Below are positions 43,180-52,071 of a stretch of DNA of 64,000 bases, piece after piece. How positions within the stretch are numbered: the first letter of the stretch is position 1; every line of letters begins with the position of its first letter. The notes under the pieces are model-generated. The model ran no database searches. It was not told where the DNA came from and saw only the letters and a list, made by a program, of their open reading frames with translations. This DNA is from UBA7374 sp965660635 (lineage in GTDB: Bacteria > Verrucomicrobiota > Verrucomicrobiia > Opitutales > Coraliomargaritaceae), in contig CBFIAS010000003.1 of NCBI GenBank assembly GCA_965660635.1, positions 11,155 through 75,154 of the forward strand. Reading direction: 5' to 3'. A program made the position numbers and the translations under genes.

Positions 43180-44349
43180 ATGAAGGCCCTCTTGAAGCGC
43201 ATCGCCTCCCTGAGGCTAACCGTCACACTTCTCTCCTTCTCCATGGTGCTGGTTTTCTTCGGCACCCTCGCCCAGGTCGAGACCGGCATCTGGAAGACCC
43301 AGAAGGACTACTTCGAGAGCTTTCTCGTAGTCTGGAGCTATCCGCAAGCATGGGCCGGCCATGAGAAACTCTACTGGTTGCGCATACCCATGCCGGGAGG
43401 CTACACCGTGGGCGGGCTCCTCCTCCTCAACCTCGGCGCAGCCTTCCTTACCCGTTTCAAGGCAAAATGGAGCAAGCTGGGGATACACGCCATCCATATC
43501 GGGCTGATCACTCTCATCCTCAGTGAATTGCTGACCGACATCCTTGCAGTGGAAAGCAAGATGGCAATCGACGAGCAGGGGCGTAGCCACCACTCCTTCA
43601 CCTACATGGACAACGAACTGGCCCTGGTTGACCGCGGCCACCCGGATCACGACACCGTGCACAGCATCCCCGTGCAAATGCTCAAGCCCGGCAAGACCGT
43701 GGCCGTGCCCGACTCCCCCCTGCGCATCCGCACCCACAGCTACTATCCAAACGCACAACTCATCCGCGCGCAAGGCACGGCCAAATCACCCGCCACGCAG
43801 GGAGCCGGAGTCAAAATGAACATCCAGGTGACGCCCCGCCCGATGGAGTATTCAGAAAACGACATCAACGCCGCCACCGCCTACGTTGAAGTCCTCGGCC
43901 CGGAAGAAAGCCTCGGCACCTGGCTCGTCTCCAACCTGATTGATGAGCGCTTCCCCCCGCAGATGGTTTCCCTCGGGGACCAGTCCTGGGAAATCGCCCT
44001 GCGCTTCAAGCGCTACTACCATCCCTTTGACATCGAACTGGTCGACTTCACCCACGACCGCTACCCCGGAACGGAAATCCCCTACAACTTCTCCAGCGAA
44101 GTCGTCGTCCACCCGCATGACTCCAGCGCCACGACAAAAGCGCTGATCTACATGAACCACCCGCTGCGCCACGCCGGACTCACCTTCTACCAGGCATCCT
44201 TTTCCGAGGACGAGCGTACCACCATCCTCCAAGTCGTGCGCAACCCCGGATGGCTCCTGCCCTACTTCAGCGTCCTCCTCATGGGCTTCGGCATGTGCTA
44301 CCAGTTCGCCCTGCACTTCAGCGGCTTCCTTCGCAAACGTGCAGCGTAG
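43180..44349 (+). CDS. resB: ResB-like cytochrome c biogenesis protein (system II)
   Basis: 389-residue membrane protein with N-terminal helices (SLRLTVTLLSFSMVLVFFGTLAQ), a large periplasmic domain and a C-terminal helix (GWLLPYFSVLLMGFGMCYQF). The opening motif LRLTVTLL..GTLAQVETGIW and the late NHPLRHAGLTFYQASF are ResB signatures. It would work with CcsA, the next gene, to present reduced apocytochrome and heme. It is shorter than Gram-positive ResB, in keeping with Bacteroidetes/Planctomycetes-type versions. Confidence 0.9.
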   Translation: MKALLKRIASLRLTVTLLSFSMVLVFFGTLAQVETGIWKTQKDYFESFLVVWSYPQAWAGHEKLYWLRIPMPGGYTVGGLLLLNLGAAFLTRFKAKWSKLGIHAIHIGLITLILSELLTDILAVESKMAIDEQGRSHHSFTYMDNELALVDRGHPDHDTVHSIPVQMLKPGKTVAVPDSPLRIRTHSYYPNAQLIRAQGTAKSPATQGAGVKMNIQVTPRPMEYSENDINAATAYVEVLGPEESLGTWLVSNLIDERFPPQMVSLGDQSWEIALRFKRYYHPFDIELVDFTHDRYPGTEIPYNFSSEVVVHPHDSSATTKALIYMNHPLRHAGLTFYQASFSEDERTTILQVVRNPGWLLPYFSVLLMGFGMCYQFALHFSGFLRKRAA

Positions 44350-44448
44350 TTATTCAACTGCGAAAAACCCGGATGATCGAATACAAGCGTCTTGTAAACG
44401 AAACCTGATTGTAGCGTCTTTAGCATTTCTCGTAGTTTATAATTCATC

Positions 44449-46341
44449 GTGAAAAAAGCCATTTACAGCATCGTCGTGCTCCTCGTTTTACTGGTCTTCT
44501 GGCGGCATTTCCAGCCCAGTGGCGGAGACTCCGCCTTCGACCTCGAGACCTTCGCCGAAATGCCCGTGCAGGTGGGCGGGCGGATCAAGCCGCTCGACTC
44601 CGTTGCCCGCAACGCACTCCTCATATTGGCCAGCCGGCAGAAAGCCGAAACCGCGGACGGGCGCGGCCTCAGCCCCATCGAGTGGTTTGCCGACCTGGCC
44701 ATGCGCCCGGAACTGGCCGACACCCACCCGGTCTTCAAGATCGAGTTCCCCGACGACCTCGGCATCGCCGGACTAGCCAAGCCCGGCGAGCGCTACTACG
44801 CCTACAACGACCTCCTCCCCCATCTGGCGGAAATCCATCGCCTGCACCAGCAGATTGAACCCGAGCCGAAGAAACGCCAGCCGCGCGAACAACAACTCGA
44901 CGACCTCAGCCGGGGCATCACCCTCTACCACCGGTTGATGCACTCGCTCCACCCGCCCGGCGAGCCCGGGCGACTCGACAACCTCACCGCCGAATACGCG
45001 GACTACGGAGCCATCATCGAGCCCGGCCTGCAAGCCCTGCGCCTGCAGCAACAGGGAGAAGACCACGACGCCTACCTCCTCAACCGCTTCATCGGCTACG
45101 GGGAGAGTTACCTCGCCCTCTCACAGACCGCCCATCTGCGGCTCGTCCCGCCGCCGCCCCCTGCCGATCCACTGGAAGACTGGAAGAACATCGGCCTGGA
45201 ACTGATCGACGCCACCCATGGCCTAGGCATCAGCCCCTGCGTCCACGACTACGCAGCACTAACCGAGGCCTACCGCGGAGGAGACAGTGAACGCTTCAAC
45301 GCAACCGTTGCCTCAATGCGCGCGCGTTTCGCAGCGGACTATCCAGGCCAGAGCGGACGCGTCCACTACGAGCGCGGCTTCAATAAGGCACAAGTCTTTC
45401 CCCTCACCATGCAGCTCTACGTGCTGGTCTTTCTCATCGTCTGCATCTCCTGGCTGCGCTGGCCGGCAGAGTTGAGCCGGGCCGCCTTCTGGCTGCTCCT
45501 GCTCGCCTTCCTCCTACACACCTACGGCCTGCTCTCCCGCATGTACATCCAGGGGCGACCGCCCGTGACCAACCTCTACTCATCCGCTGTCTTCGTCGGC
45601 TGGGGTGCCGTGCTGCTCGGAACCCTGCTCGAGCGATTCTTCAAGAACGGCATCGGCGCCGGGATGGCCGCGCTCGTCGGTTTTGCCACCCTCATCATCG
45701 CCCACCATCTCGCCATGAGCGGTGACACCCTTGAGATGATGCGCGCCGTGCTCGACTCCAACTTCTGGCTGGCCACCCATGTCATCGTCATCACCTTCGG
45801 CTATTCCGCCATGTTCTTCGCCGGCACGCTGGCCATTGTCTTCATCCTCCAGGGGCTCCTCTCCCGCTCCTTTGACCGCGGCTCCGCACGTTCCCTCAAC
45901 GCCATGGTTTACGGCATCACATGCTTCGCCGCACTCTTCAGCCTTGTCGGCACAATTCTCGGCGGCATCTGGGGCGACCAGAGCTGGGGCCGCTTCTGGG
46001 GCTGGGATCCCAAGGAGAACGGAGCGCTCATGATCGTCCTGATGTGCGCCATCTACCTGCACTCCCGATGGGGCGGCGTCTTTCGCGAGCGCGGCCTGAT
46101 GGCCCTTGCCGTCTGCGGCAATATCGTCACTGCCTGGTCCTGGTTCGGCACCAACTTGCTTGGAGTCGGCCTGCACAGCTACGGCTTCACCGACAGCGGC
46201 TTCAAGTGGATGGCTCTCTTCATCCTCAGCCAGTTGCTCTTTATCGCCCTGGCCGCTCTGCCATGGAAGTGCTGGCGCAGCCAGTTCGGACGGGAACAGC
46301 ACAACCGCGGACGCAACCTCATCGCCGGAAATTCCTCATAG
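44449..46341 (+). CDS. ccsA: CcsA/ResC-like cytochrome c synthase with large N-terminal periplasmic domain
   Basis: 630 residues, start GTG at 44449. One N-terminal helix (about 4-20), then roughly 290 residues outside the membrane (opening AEMPVQVGGRIKPLDSVARN), then the CcsA core of eight or so helices. The heme-handling WWD motif lies in WGDQSWGRFWGWDPKENG, with histidines around ITFGYSAMFF and LHSYGFTDSG. It handles and attaches heme to CxxCH proteins such as the act and cco cytochromes. The extra N-terminal domain is unusual compared with small plastid or Gram-positive CcsA. It follows resB after 99 bp. Confidence 0.92.
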   Translation: MKKAIYSIVVLLVLLVFWRHFQPSGGDSAFDLETFAEMPVQVGGRIKPLDSVARNALLILASRQKAETADGRGLSPIEWFADLAMRPELADTHPVFKIEFPDDLGIAGLAKPGERYYAYNDLLPHLAEIHRLHQQIEPEPKKRQPREQQLDDLSRGITLYHRLMHSLHPPGEPGRLDNLTAEYADYGAIIEPGLQALRLQQQGEDHDAYLLNRFIGYGESYLALSQTAHLRLVPPPPPADPLEDWKNIGLELIDATHGLGISPCVHDYAALTEAYRGGDSERFNATVASMRARFAADYPGQSGRVHYERGFNKAQVFPLTMQLYVLVFLIVCISWLRWPAELSRAAFWLLLLAFLLHTYGLLSRMYIQGRPPVTNLYSSAVFVGWGAVLLGTLLERFFKNGIGAGMAALVGFATLIIAHHLAMSGDTLEMMRAVLDSNFWLATHVIVITFGYSAMFFAGTLAIVFILQGLLSRSFDRGSARSLNAMVYGITCFAALFSLVGTILGGIWGDQSWGRFWGWDPKENGALMIVLMCAIYLHSRWGGVFRERGLMALAVCGNIVTAWSWFGTNLLGVGLHSYGFTDSGFKWMALFILSQLLFIALAALPWKCWRSQFGREQHNRGRNLIAGNSS

Positions 46342-46358
46342 AATACAAATTTGCTACC

Positions 46359-46439
46359 GGTGTGGCCTGATTGAAGTTTTTACGGACGCTTGCCCCCGGC
46401 CATCCGGGTTACGTGCACGACGTTATTTCTCACACGGGG
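46359..46439. repeat. About 80-bp direct repeat, copy 1
   Basis: Begins GGTGTGGCCTGATTGAAG and ends CCGGGTTACGTGCACGA-C-GTTATTTCTCACACGGGGG (given in pieces). The outer ends GTGTGG and CACACG are near-inverted. Copy 2 differs mainly in a variable middle. Confidence 0.85.
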
Positions 46440-46509
46440 GAACGTCATCTCGTATCTCGGTTTCCACTCCTCGACTCGACTAAGTCGAAATCAGCGAAGC
46501 GGAAATCGT

Positions 46510-46561
46510 GATCGTGATCGATTTGGATTGCGATTGCGATTGCGATTGCGATTGCGATTTG
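46510..46561. repeat. Hexanucleotide array GATTGC and relatives
   Basis: GATCGT, GATC, GATTTG, five GATTGC units, GATTTG. The same repeat family as the array at 39297-39500, about 7 kb away. Confidence 0.88.
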
Positions 46562-46594
46562 GACCGACGAGTTCCGAAACAACAATTCGCTCAT

Positions 46595-46669
46595 GGTGTG
46601 GCCTGATTGAAGGGGCAGCTGCCCCAGGTCGTCCGGGTTACGTGCACGATGTTATTTCTCACACGGGGG
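46595..46669. repeat. About 80-bp direct repeat, copy 2
   Basis: Same ends as 46359-46439. The middle carries the palindrome GGGGCAGCTGCCCC instead of a T-rich segment. Confidence 0.85.
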
Positions 46670-46704
46670 CACGGGGACGCATCCACCGCAGCAGAGGGCG
46701 GCAG

Positions 46705-47616
46705 CTATTCGGCGGCGGGCTCTATCGGCCGCTCGAACAAGTAGCTCATTAAGCCGACATTCGCCTCGTAGCGGCTAAACTCGGCCTCACCGAGCTTGTC
46801 CCCGTCCAGCCACAACTCGAAACCGGAAGGCAACGGATAGCCACCATCCTCCTTTGGCCCGGAGAAGTGGAGGAGAACGTGCCTGCCGCCTGAATCCCCT
46901 GCGGGCAAACGGATCTCCCGGGATACCTCAAACCCCGTCTCCGAATCGAAATAATGCCGGATTGCCGGATCGCCCAGCCCGCGGTTGGTCAATACATTGC
47001 AGTCCCGGTCCTGCCATTCGACGCCGGATTCCCATTGCAGCAGATCTTCTATTGGGCGCTCGCGCTCCTGCTCCGGCATGGAATAAATCCATTCTCCAGC
47101 CAGCAGGATGCCGAGAAAACGAGAGAGCCGGCTGTCCATGACCTGGGGCTCGATGGAAAAAAGATCCTCCAGCAGTCCGCTACCCTCCGACCAGCCGGAA
47201 CCCCCGTCGTAGCCACTCGAGGCCGAACCATCCGGCCAGCGAATCTGAAACCTGCAGTAATCCGGCCGCTTGGCAAAAAGCATGAGAGTAAAGACCTGCC
47301 CATCGAGAATAAAGCGCCCGTTGACCAACAGGCTGTTGATCTCCTCAAAGCCCGTATCGCTGAGGTGCTCGTCCATGAAGTATTCAAACAAGCCCTTGTC
47401 CGACCGGTTTACCGTTTCCACCGATTCGTAATGCTTTTCACGGAGCGCCTTCTCGCCCTCGCTCTCCGTGGCGTAGTCGAGATAGAAATAAAAGAGGATC
47501 CCGAAAACCACGCTAAGGCTGAGCAACACGAATCCGGTCAATTTTAACAACTCACCTATGTGCAACGGATGTCCAAGTATGACGATCCATTTCCCCTTGC
47601 TCGCTTTTTTGGGCAT
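46705..47616 (-). CDS. Unknown membrane-anchored protein
   Basis: 303 residues; not recognised. One N-terminal transmembrane segment (about 25-47, LLKLTGFVLLSLSVVFGILFYF) after a basic tail, then a soluble extracytoplasmic domain with a beta-strand-like pattern (VNGRFILDGQVFTLMLFAKR, CRFQIRWPDGS, DCNVLTNRGLG, FEVSREIRLPAG, HVLLHFSG). A few cysteines and many acidic residues are present. It lies 50 bp after xerD on the same strand and may share its transcript. Confidence 0.7.
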   Translation of the reverse strand: MPKKASKGKWIVILGHPLHIGELLKLTGFVLLSLSVVFGILFYFYLDYATESEGEKALREKHYESVETVNRSDKGLFEYFMDEHLSDTGFEEINSLLVNGRFILDGQVFTLMLFAKRPDYCRFQIRWPDGSASSGYDGGSGWSEGSGLLEDLFSIEPQVMDSRLSRFLGILLAGEWIYSMPEQERERPIEDLLQWESGVEWQDRDCNVLTNRGLGDPAIRHYFDSETGFEVSREIRLPAGDSGGRHVLLHFSGPKEDGGYPLPSGFELWLDGDKLGEAEFSRYEANVGLMSYLFERPIEPAAE

Positions 47617-47666
47617 TTGTACCCAAGCTAAGCGGAAGAATTACTTATTGGCAAGTACGAATCCGC

Positions 47667-48590
47667 TCATGCCCGCGGATGGGCCTGCTTGTGCGCCGAC
47701 TTCAGCCGCGCCACCCCGACGTGGGTGTAAATCTGGGTGGTGGATAGATTGGCGTGCCCCAGAAGTTCCTGCACAGCACGAAGATCTGCTCCGTTGTCGA
47801 GCAGGTGGGTCGCATAAGAATGCCGCATCTTGTGCGGTGTCATGTCGAGGGGCAGATCCGCAGCAGCAAGATGCTTCTTCAGCAAAGTCTGGATACTTCG
47901 GGGCGACATCGGCCGGCCGCCCGGCTGGCAGACCACCGGATCCTCCCGGCCCGCAGGAAGCCCACCGTCCTGGACGAAATCCCGCAGGCAACGGACGGCC
48001 ACCGGCCCGAGCGGACAGAGCCGCTCCTTGCCTCCCTTCCCCATGATCCGGGCAGTCTTCTCCTCCATATCGATATCGCCGTGCAGCAGGGCGCACAGTT
48101 CGCTCACCCGCAATCCCCCGCCGTAAAGCAACTCCAGCACCAGTCGATCCCGGCGGGCCTCGAACAAGTTGACCAGGCCGTCCCCTAGCAGCCGGTCTGG
48201 AGTCTCCAGCAAGCGGCGCATCTGCTCCACGCTCATGAATTTGGGCAGTTTTTTTTCCAGCTTGGGCAGGCTCAGTCCGGTGAACGGGCAAGCTTGGCAA
48301 TCGCCCTGTTCCCGGAGAAAACGATAGAAGGACCGCAAGCCGGAAACATGATTGTGCAGCGTGCGCCGGCCCAGGCGGCGACGCTGCTCGATCAAATAAT
48401 CCCGCGCCTCCTCCGGGCGAACTGCGTTGAAATCCCCCCTCCACTGGCCGCCTTCGGCCAGCCATCCGGCCAGACAGCCAACCGCATGGCGGTAGTTGCG
48501 CACCGTGTTTGGAGAAACCCGGCGCTCCAATTCAAGGTGGGCGCAGAAACGCTCCAGCTCTGGATAGGCCGGCTGATCCTCAGAAGACAT
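47667..48590 (-). CDS. xerC: Tyrosine recombinase XerC/XerD
   Basis: Site-specific recombinase of 307 residues, the size of a chromosomal Xer protein. The N-terminal core-binding domain has SPNTVRNYRHAVGCLAGWL and LGRRTLHNHVSGLRSFYRFL. Catalytic residues: Arg in LLYGGGLRVSEL, HKMRHSYATHL (His-x-x-Arg), the HANLSTTQIYTHV segment with the second His and the nucleophilic Tyr. It probably resolves chromosome dimers at dif. XerC versus XerD cannot be separated by eye. It follows parA after 54 bp. Confidence 0.9.
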   Translation of the reverse strand: MSSEDQPAYPELERFCAHLELERRVSPNTVRNYRHAVGCLAGWLAEGGQWRGDFNAVRPEEARDYLIEQRRRLGRRTLHNHVSGLRSFYRFLREQGDCQACPFTGLSLPKLEKKLPKFMSVEQMRRLLETPDRLLGDGLVNLFEARRDRLVLELLYGGGLRVSELCALLHGDIDMEEKTARIMGKGGKERLCPLGPVAVRCLRDFVQDGGLPAGREDPVVCQPGGRPMSPRSIQTLLKKHLAAADLPLDMTPHKMRHSYATHLLDNGADLRAVQELLGHANLSTTQIYTHVGVARLKSAHKQAHPRA

Positions 48591-48644
48591 CAGAAAACAG
48601 GCCTACAGGACCAATCGCCCAGGCGCAACAGCAGATCAACACAG

Positions 48645-49430
48645 TCAACCACCCAGGCTGAAGCGCTCGATCACCTCCCCGGCCAGATAGCGGTAGGCAT
48701 GTGCGCCCTTGCTGTTGCCATCGTATTCAAAAATAGACTGCCCGAAGCTGGGAGCCTCGCTCAGGCGGATGGAGCGCGGTATCATGCTGCGGAAAACCAT
48801 CTCGTCGAAGTGATTACGCACCTCCCCAACCACCTGGTGGGAGAGGTTGTTGCGCGGGTCAAACATCGTCATGAGTATACCGCCTAACTGGAGGTTTCCG
48901 TTCACCCCCGCGGAGCGCAGCTTGTCCAGCACCTTCAGGATCTGCCCCAGCCCCTCCATCGCCAGGTACTCACACTGGAGCGCGATCAACAGGTAGTCCG
49001 CCGCTGCCAGGCTGTTCATCGAGAGCATTCCCAGAGCCGGCGGACAATCCAGCACCACTGCGTCGAAATCGCCCGACTCGCGGAGCGGCGCCAGCACCTC
49101 GCGAAGCTGGCCAAGATAGTTTTCCCGCTGAACCAGTTCAATCTCGATCGCCGCCATGTCCACCTCCGAGGGGATCATGTAGAGCCCGTTCCGAGCGCCC
49201 ACCGGCTGGACCTTGTCCAGGGCCGAGCCCTCGCCACAGAGTGGCCCGTAGAGACTGCCGCCCTCCGTCTTCTCCAGCCCCAGGCCGCTCGTTGCGTTGG
49301 CCTGTGGATCCAGGTCGATGAGCAGCGTGCGCACGCCTTTTTCCGCCAGGGCAAAGCTCAAGTTAATCGCGGTTGTCGTCTTACCGACCCCGCCCTTTTG
49401 GTTCGCAATGGTAAAAACCGTAGCAGACAT
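48645..49430 (-). CDS. parA: ParA/Soj-family chromosome partitioning ATPase
   Basis: 261 residues. Deviant Walker A QKGGVGKTTTAINLS at the N-terminus, Walker A' DAVVLDCPPALGMLS, Walker B-like DLDPQANATSGLG near residue 40. This is the chromosomal Soj class without an N-terminal DNA-binding extension. No parB or parS-like site was seen next to it. The companion Xer recombinase suggests a chromosome segregation role. Confidence 0.93.
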   Translation of the reverse strand: MSATVFTIANQKGGVGKTTTAINLSFALAEKGVRTLLIDLDPQANATSGLGLEKTEGGSLYGPLCGEGSALDKVQPVGARNGLYMIPSEVDMAAIEIELVQRENYLGQLREVLAPLRESGDFDAVVLDCPPALGMLSMNSLAAADYLLIALQCEYLAMEGLGQILKVLDKLRSAGVNGNLQLGGILMTMFDPRNNLSHQVVGEVRNHFDEMVFRSMIPRSIRLSEAPSFGQSIFEYDGNSKGAHAYRYLAGEVIERFSLGG

Positions 49431-49608
49431 GCCCAGAAGTTACGGCCCATTACCAACTGGTCGAGCAGAAATCACCGGGAAAACCCTTCAAGATTCCTCT
49501 GCAACAAAATCCCTTTCCGCCACTATGCCAGAATTAAATCGAAGGGGTATTACGCCTGCCCAAATTAAACTTTGCCGCGGCGGCGGATCATCCTTTCAAT
49601 GACTGTGA

Positions 49609-52017
49609 ATGGATGTACGCAACGCTCTTCTCAAACTTCTCCGCGCTCCCGACTACGTGCCCATGCGCGAGGAAGAGTTGCTGGCTGTCCTGAGGCTCAA
49701 CCAAGACTCGCTGAAACGGGCGCGCAAATTGATCCGCGCCATGCTGGACAAGGGGGAACTGGTCCGGGTGAAGAAGGACCGCCTCTGCATCCCCGGCGAC
49801 GCTGATCTGGTCAGCGGCCACATCCACTTCCGGCAAAGCGGCTCGGCATTCATCATACCCGAGGCGGAATCTAAAAAGAAGGGAAAGGAAGGGCATCCCG
49901 TGGCGGCGGAAGACACCGGGACGGCCCTGCATGGAGACCTTGTGCTGGCCCGCGTGCTGGAGCGCTCCCGCCGGAGACCCTTTGAGCGCGGTGGACGGGG
50001 CCGGGGCAGACGCGTGGAACCGGCAGGCAGGCAGGCCTTGCGCGTCATCCGCGTGATCAAGCGGGCCCGCGAAACGATTGTCGGCACATTGCAGAAGGCC
50101 CGCCACACACACTTCATCATCCCCGACGATCCGCGCATCATCCAGGACTTCCTCGTGCCGCCGCCTGCCAATTCCGGCCTGCAGCCCCTGCCTAAAGAGG
50201 GCGACAAGGTGGTGGTCAAGCTGCTCGAGTGGAAACAGCGCCACCTCAACCCGGAGGGCGAGATCGTGCAGGTACTGGGCCGCACCCATGAGCCCGGCGC
50301 AGAGTTCAAGGGCATCCTTCACAAGTACGCGCTGGAGCCAAAGTTTCCCGCAGCGGTAGAGCGGGCCATGAAGGACATGCCGGACGCCGTGCCCGAAGAA
50401 GACTGCGAGGGCCGGGCGGACTGCCGGAAGTTGTTCACCTTCACGATCGACCCGGATGATGCCAAGGACTTCGACGACGCCCTCTCCGTGGAGGACATGG
50501 AGGACGGCCAGTGCCGCGTCGGCATCCATATCGCCGACGTGTCGGCCTATGTGAAACCCGGGACCGTCCTGGACAAGGAGGCCCAGAAGCGCGGCAACAG
50601 CACCTATCTCGTGGGCACCGTCATTCCCATGCTGCCCCACGCCCTTTCCAACGGCCTCTGTAGCCTCGTTGAAGCGCAGGACCGCCTGACCAAGAGCGTG
50701 TTCATCACGTACAACAGCAAGGCTGGCATCGAGAAGATCGACTACGCCCGCACCGTCATCCGCAGCAACAAGCGGCTGACCTACGCGCAGGCCCTGGCCT
50801 TCCTGAATAGCGATGACCTCGCCGAAGTGGCCAAGACTCCCCTGCCCCCGAAGCACCAGACCGGCTCCACCGGACGACCACTGGAGGATCTGAGCGAGAA
50901 AGAAATGCGCCAACTGCAGTCTGGCATCCGCCAGTTGTGGACAATCGCCAGCCAGCTCCGCAAGCGGCGCTTCAAATCCGGATCGCTCGACCTCGAGATG
51001 AACGAGATCAAGATCTACGTCGATCCGGAGGGATACGCCGAGCGCATCGAGAAACAACATCACGACGAGAGCCACCAGTTGATCGAGGAGTTCATGCTCT
51101 CGGCCAACGAGGCAGTGGCCCGGGTGATGAAACAGCAGCGCTACCCCTGCCTCTACCGGGTGCACGACGAGCCGGAAGACGAGAAACTTCAGGAACTGCG
51201 CGAGACCATGGCCAGCCATGGGATCAAGTGCGGCAACCTCGCCCGGGCGCGCGAGATGGCCGCGCTCTTGCAGACGCTCAAGGAGCACCCGCAAGGCCAC
51301 ACCCTGAAGACCCATGTCCTGCGCAGCCTCAAGCAGGCACAGTACCGGGCCAGCCCCGACGGGCACTACGGCCTGGCGAAGAACGACTATACCCATTTCA
51401 CCTCACCCATCCGCCGCTACTCCGACCTCGTGGTGCACCGCGTGCTCGACGCCTACCTGCACAAGACCGGAGCGCCCTCTGCCCCGGAAAAGCCCGACAT
51501 CCGCTACACCCAGGGCAAACTCGAATCCCTCGGCGATCACCTTTGCGTGACGGAGCGAAACAGCGTCGATGCCGAACGGGAATCGGTAAAAACCAAGCTT
51601 CTGGAGTACTACGAGCGGGAGTTGAAGCAGGAGAACAAGCAATCCTTTGAGGCAGTCATCACCGATGTGAAAAACCACGGCCTCTACATCGAAGTGATCG
51701 ACTCGATGGCCTTCGGGATGATCCACATCTCCACCCTCGACGACGATTTCTACCATGTTGATACCGACGGCCAGCGGGTAGTCGGCCGCCGCAGCGGCAG
51801 GACTTACTCGGTCGCCGACACCGTGCAGGTGCAGGTCGAACGGGTGGACCGGTTCAAGCGCCAGATCGACTTCCGCATCGTGCCCGCTCAAGCGCCCGCC
51901 CAGGAAAAACGCCCGGGCAAGAAGAAGAGGCCAGCCACGGCGAAATCCGCCAAAGCCCTGGCCGAGCTGCGCAAGCAGCGCCGCTCAAACCGCCAAGGCA
52001 AGAACCGCAAGCAGTAG
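49609..52017 (+). CDS. rnr: Ribonuclease R
   Basis: Processive 3'-5' exoribonuclease, 802 residues. An N-terminal winged-helix (about 1-75) is followed by cold-shock domains, the RNB catalytic domain from about 280 (TIDPDDAKDFDDALSVEDM, with the catalytic aspartates), GLAKNDYTHFTSPIRRYSDLVVHR, and an S1 domain near 680-750 (FEAVITDVKNHGLYIEV). The end is a basic Lys/Arg-rich tail (KKKRPATAKSAKALAELR). The start is ATG at 49609. Confidence 0.96.
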   Translation: MDVRNALLKLLRAPDYVPMREEELLAVLRLNQDSLKRARKLIRAMLDKGELVRVKKDRLCIPGDADLVSGHIHFRQSGSAFIIPEAESKKKGKEGHPVAAEDTGTALHGDLVLARVLERSRRRPFERGGRGRGRRVEPAGRQALRVIRVIKRARETIVGTLQKARHTHFIIPDDPRIIQDFLVPPPANSGLQPLPKEGDKVVVKLLEWKQRHLNPEGEIVQVLGRTHEPGAEFKGILHKYALEPKFPAAVERAMKDMPDAVPEEDCEGRADCRKLFTFTIDPDDAKDFDDALSVEDMEDGQCRVGIHIADVSAYVKPGTVLDKEAQKRGNSTYLVGTVIPMLPHALSNGLCSLVEAQDRLTKSVFITYNSKAGIEKIDYARTVIRSNKRLTYAQALAFLNSDDLAEVAKTPLPPKHQTGSTGRPLEDLSEKEMRQLQSGIRQLWTIASQLRKRRFKSGSLDLEMNEIKIYVDPEGYAERIEKQHHDESHQLIEEFMLSANEAVARVMKQQRYPCLYRVHDEPEDEKLQELRETMASHGIKCGNLARAREMAALLQTLKEHPQGHTLKTHVLRSLKQAQYRASPDGHYGLAKNDYTHFTSPIRRYSDLVVHRVLDAYLHKTGAPSAPEKPDIRYTQGKLESLGDHLCVTERNSVDAERESVKTKLLEYYERELKQENKQSFEAVITDVKNHGLYIEVIDSMAFGMIHISTLDDDFYHVDTDGQRVVGRRSGRTYSVADTVQVQVERVDRFKRQIDFRIVPAQAPAQEKRPGKKKRPATAKSAKALAELRKQRRSNRQGKNRKQ

Positions 52018-52071
52018 CATCAAGGGCGCATCCTTCAAGGACAGGAGCTATAATTATGAGAAGTCGAATAA

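Larger units (their letters stand above)
46342..46704. repeat. Intergenic repeat island between ccsA and an unknown gene
   Basis: Holds two copies of an about 80-bp repeat and a hexamer array. Frames here are short and uncoded-looking. The second copy contains the perfect palindrome GGGGCAGCTGCCCC at 46612-46625. Confidence 0.75.

Noticed and set aside
48645..49430. Plasmid-type partition system
   Set aside because: The ATPase is the chromosomal Soj class, no parB is adjacent, and all surrounding genes are core chromosomal.
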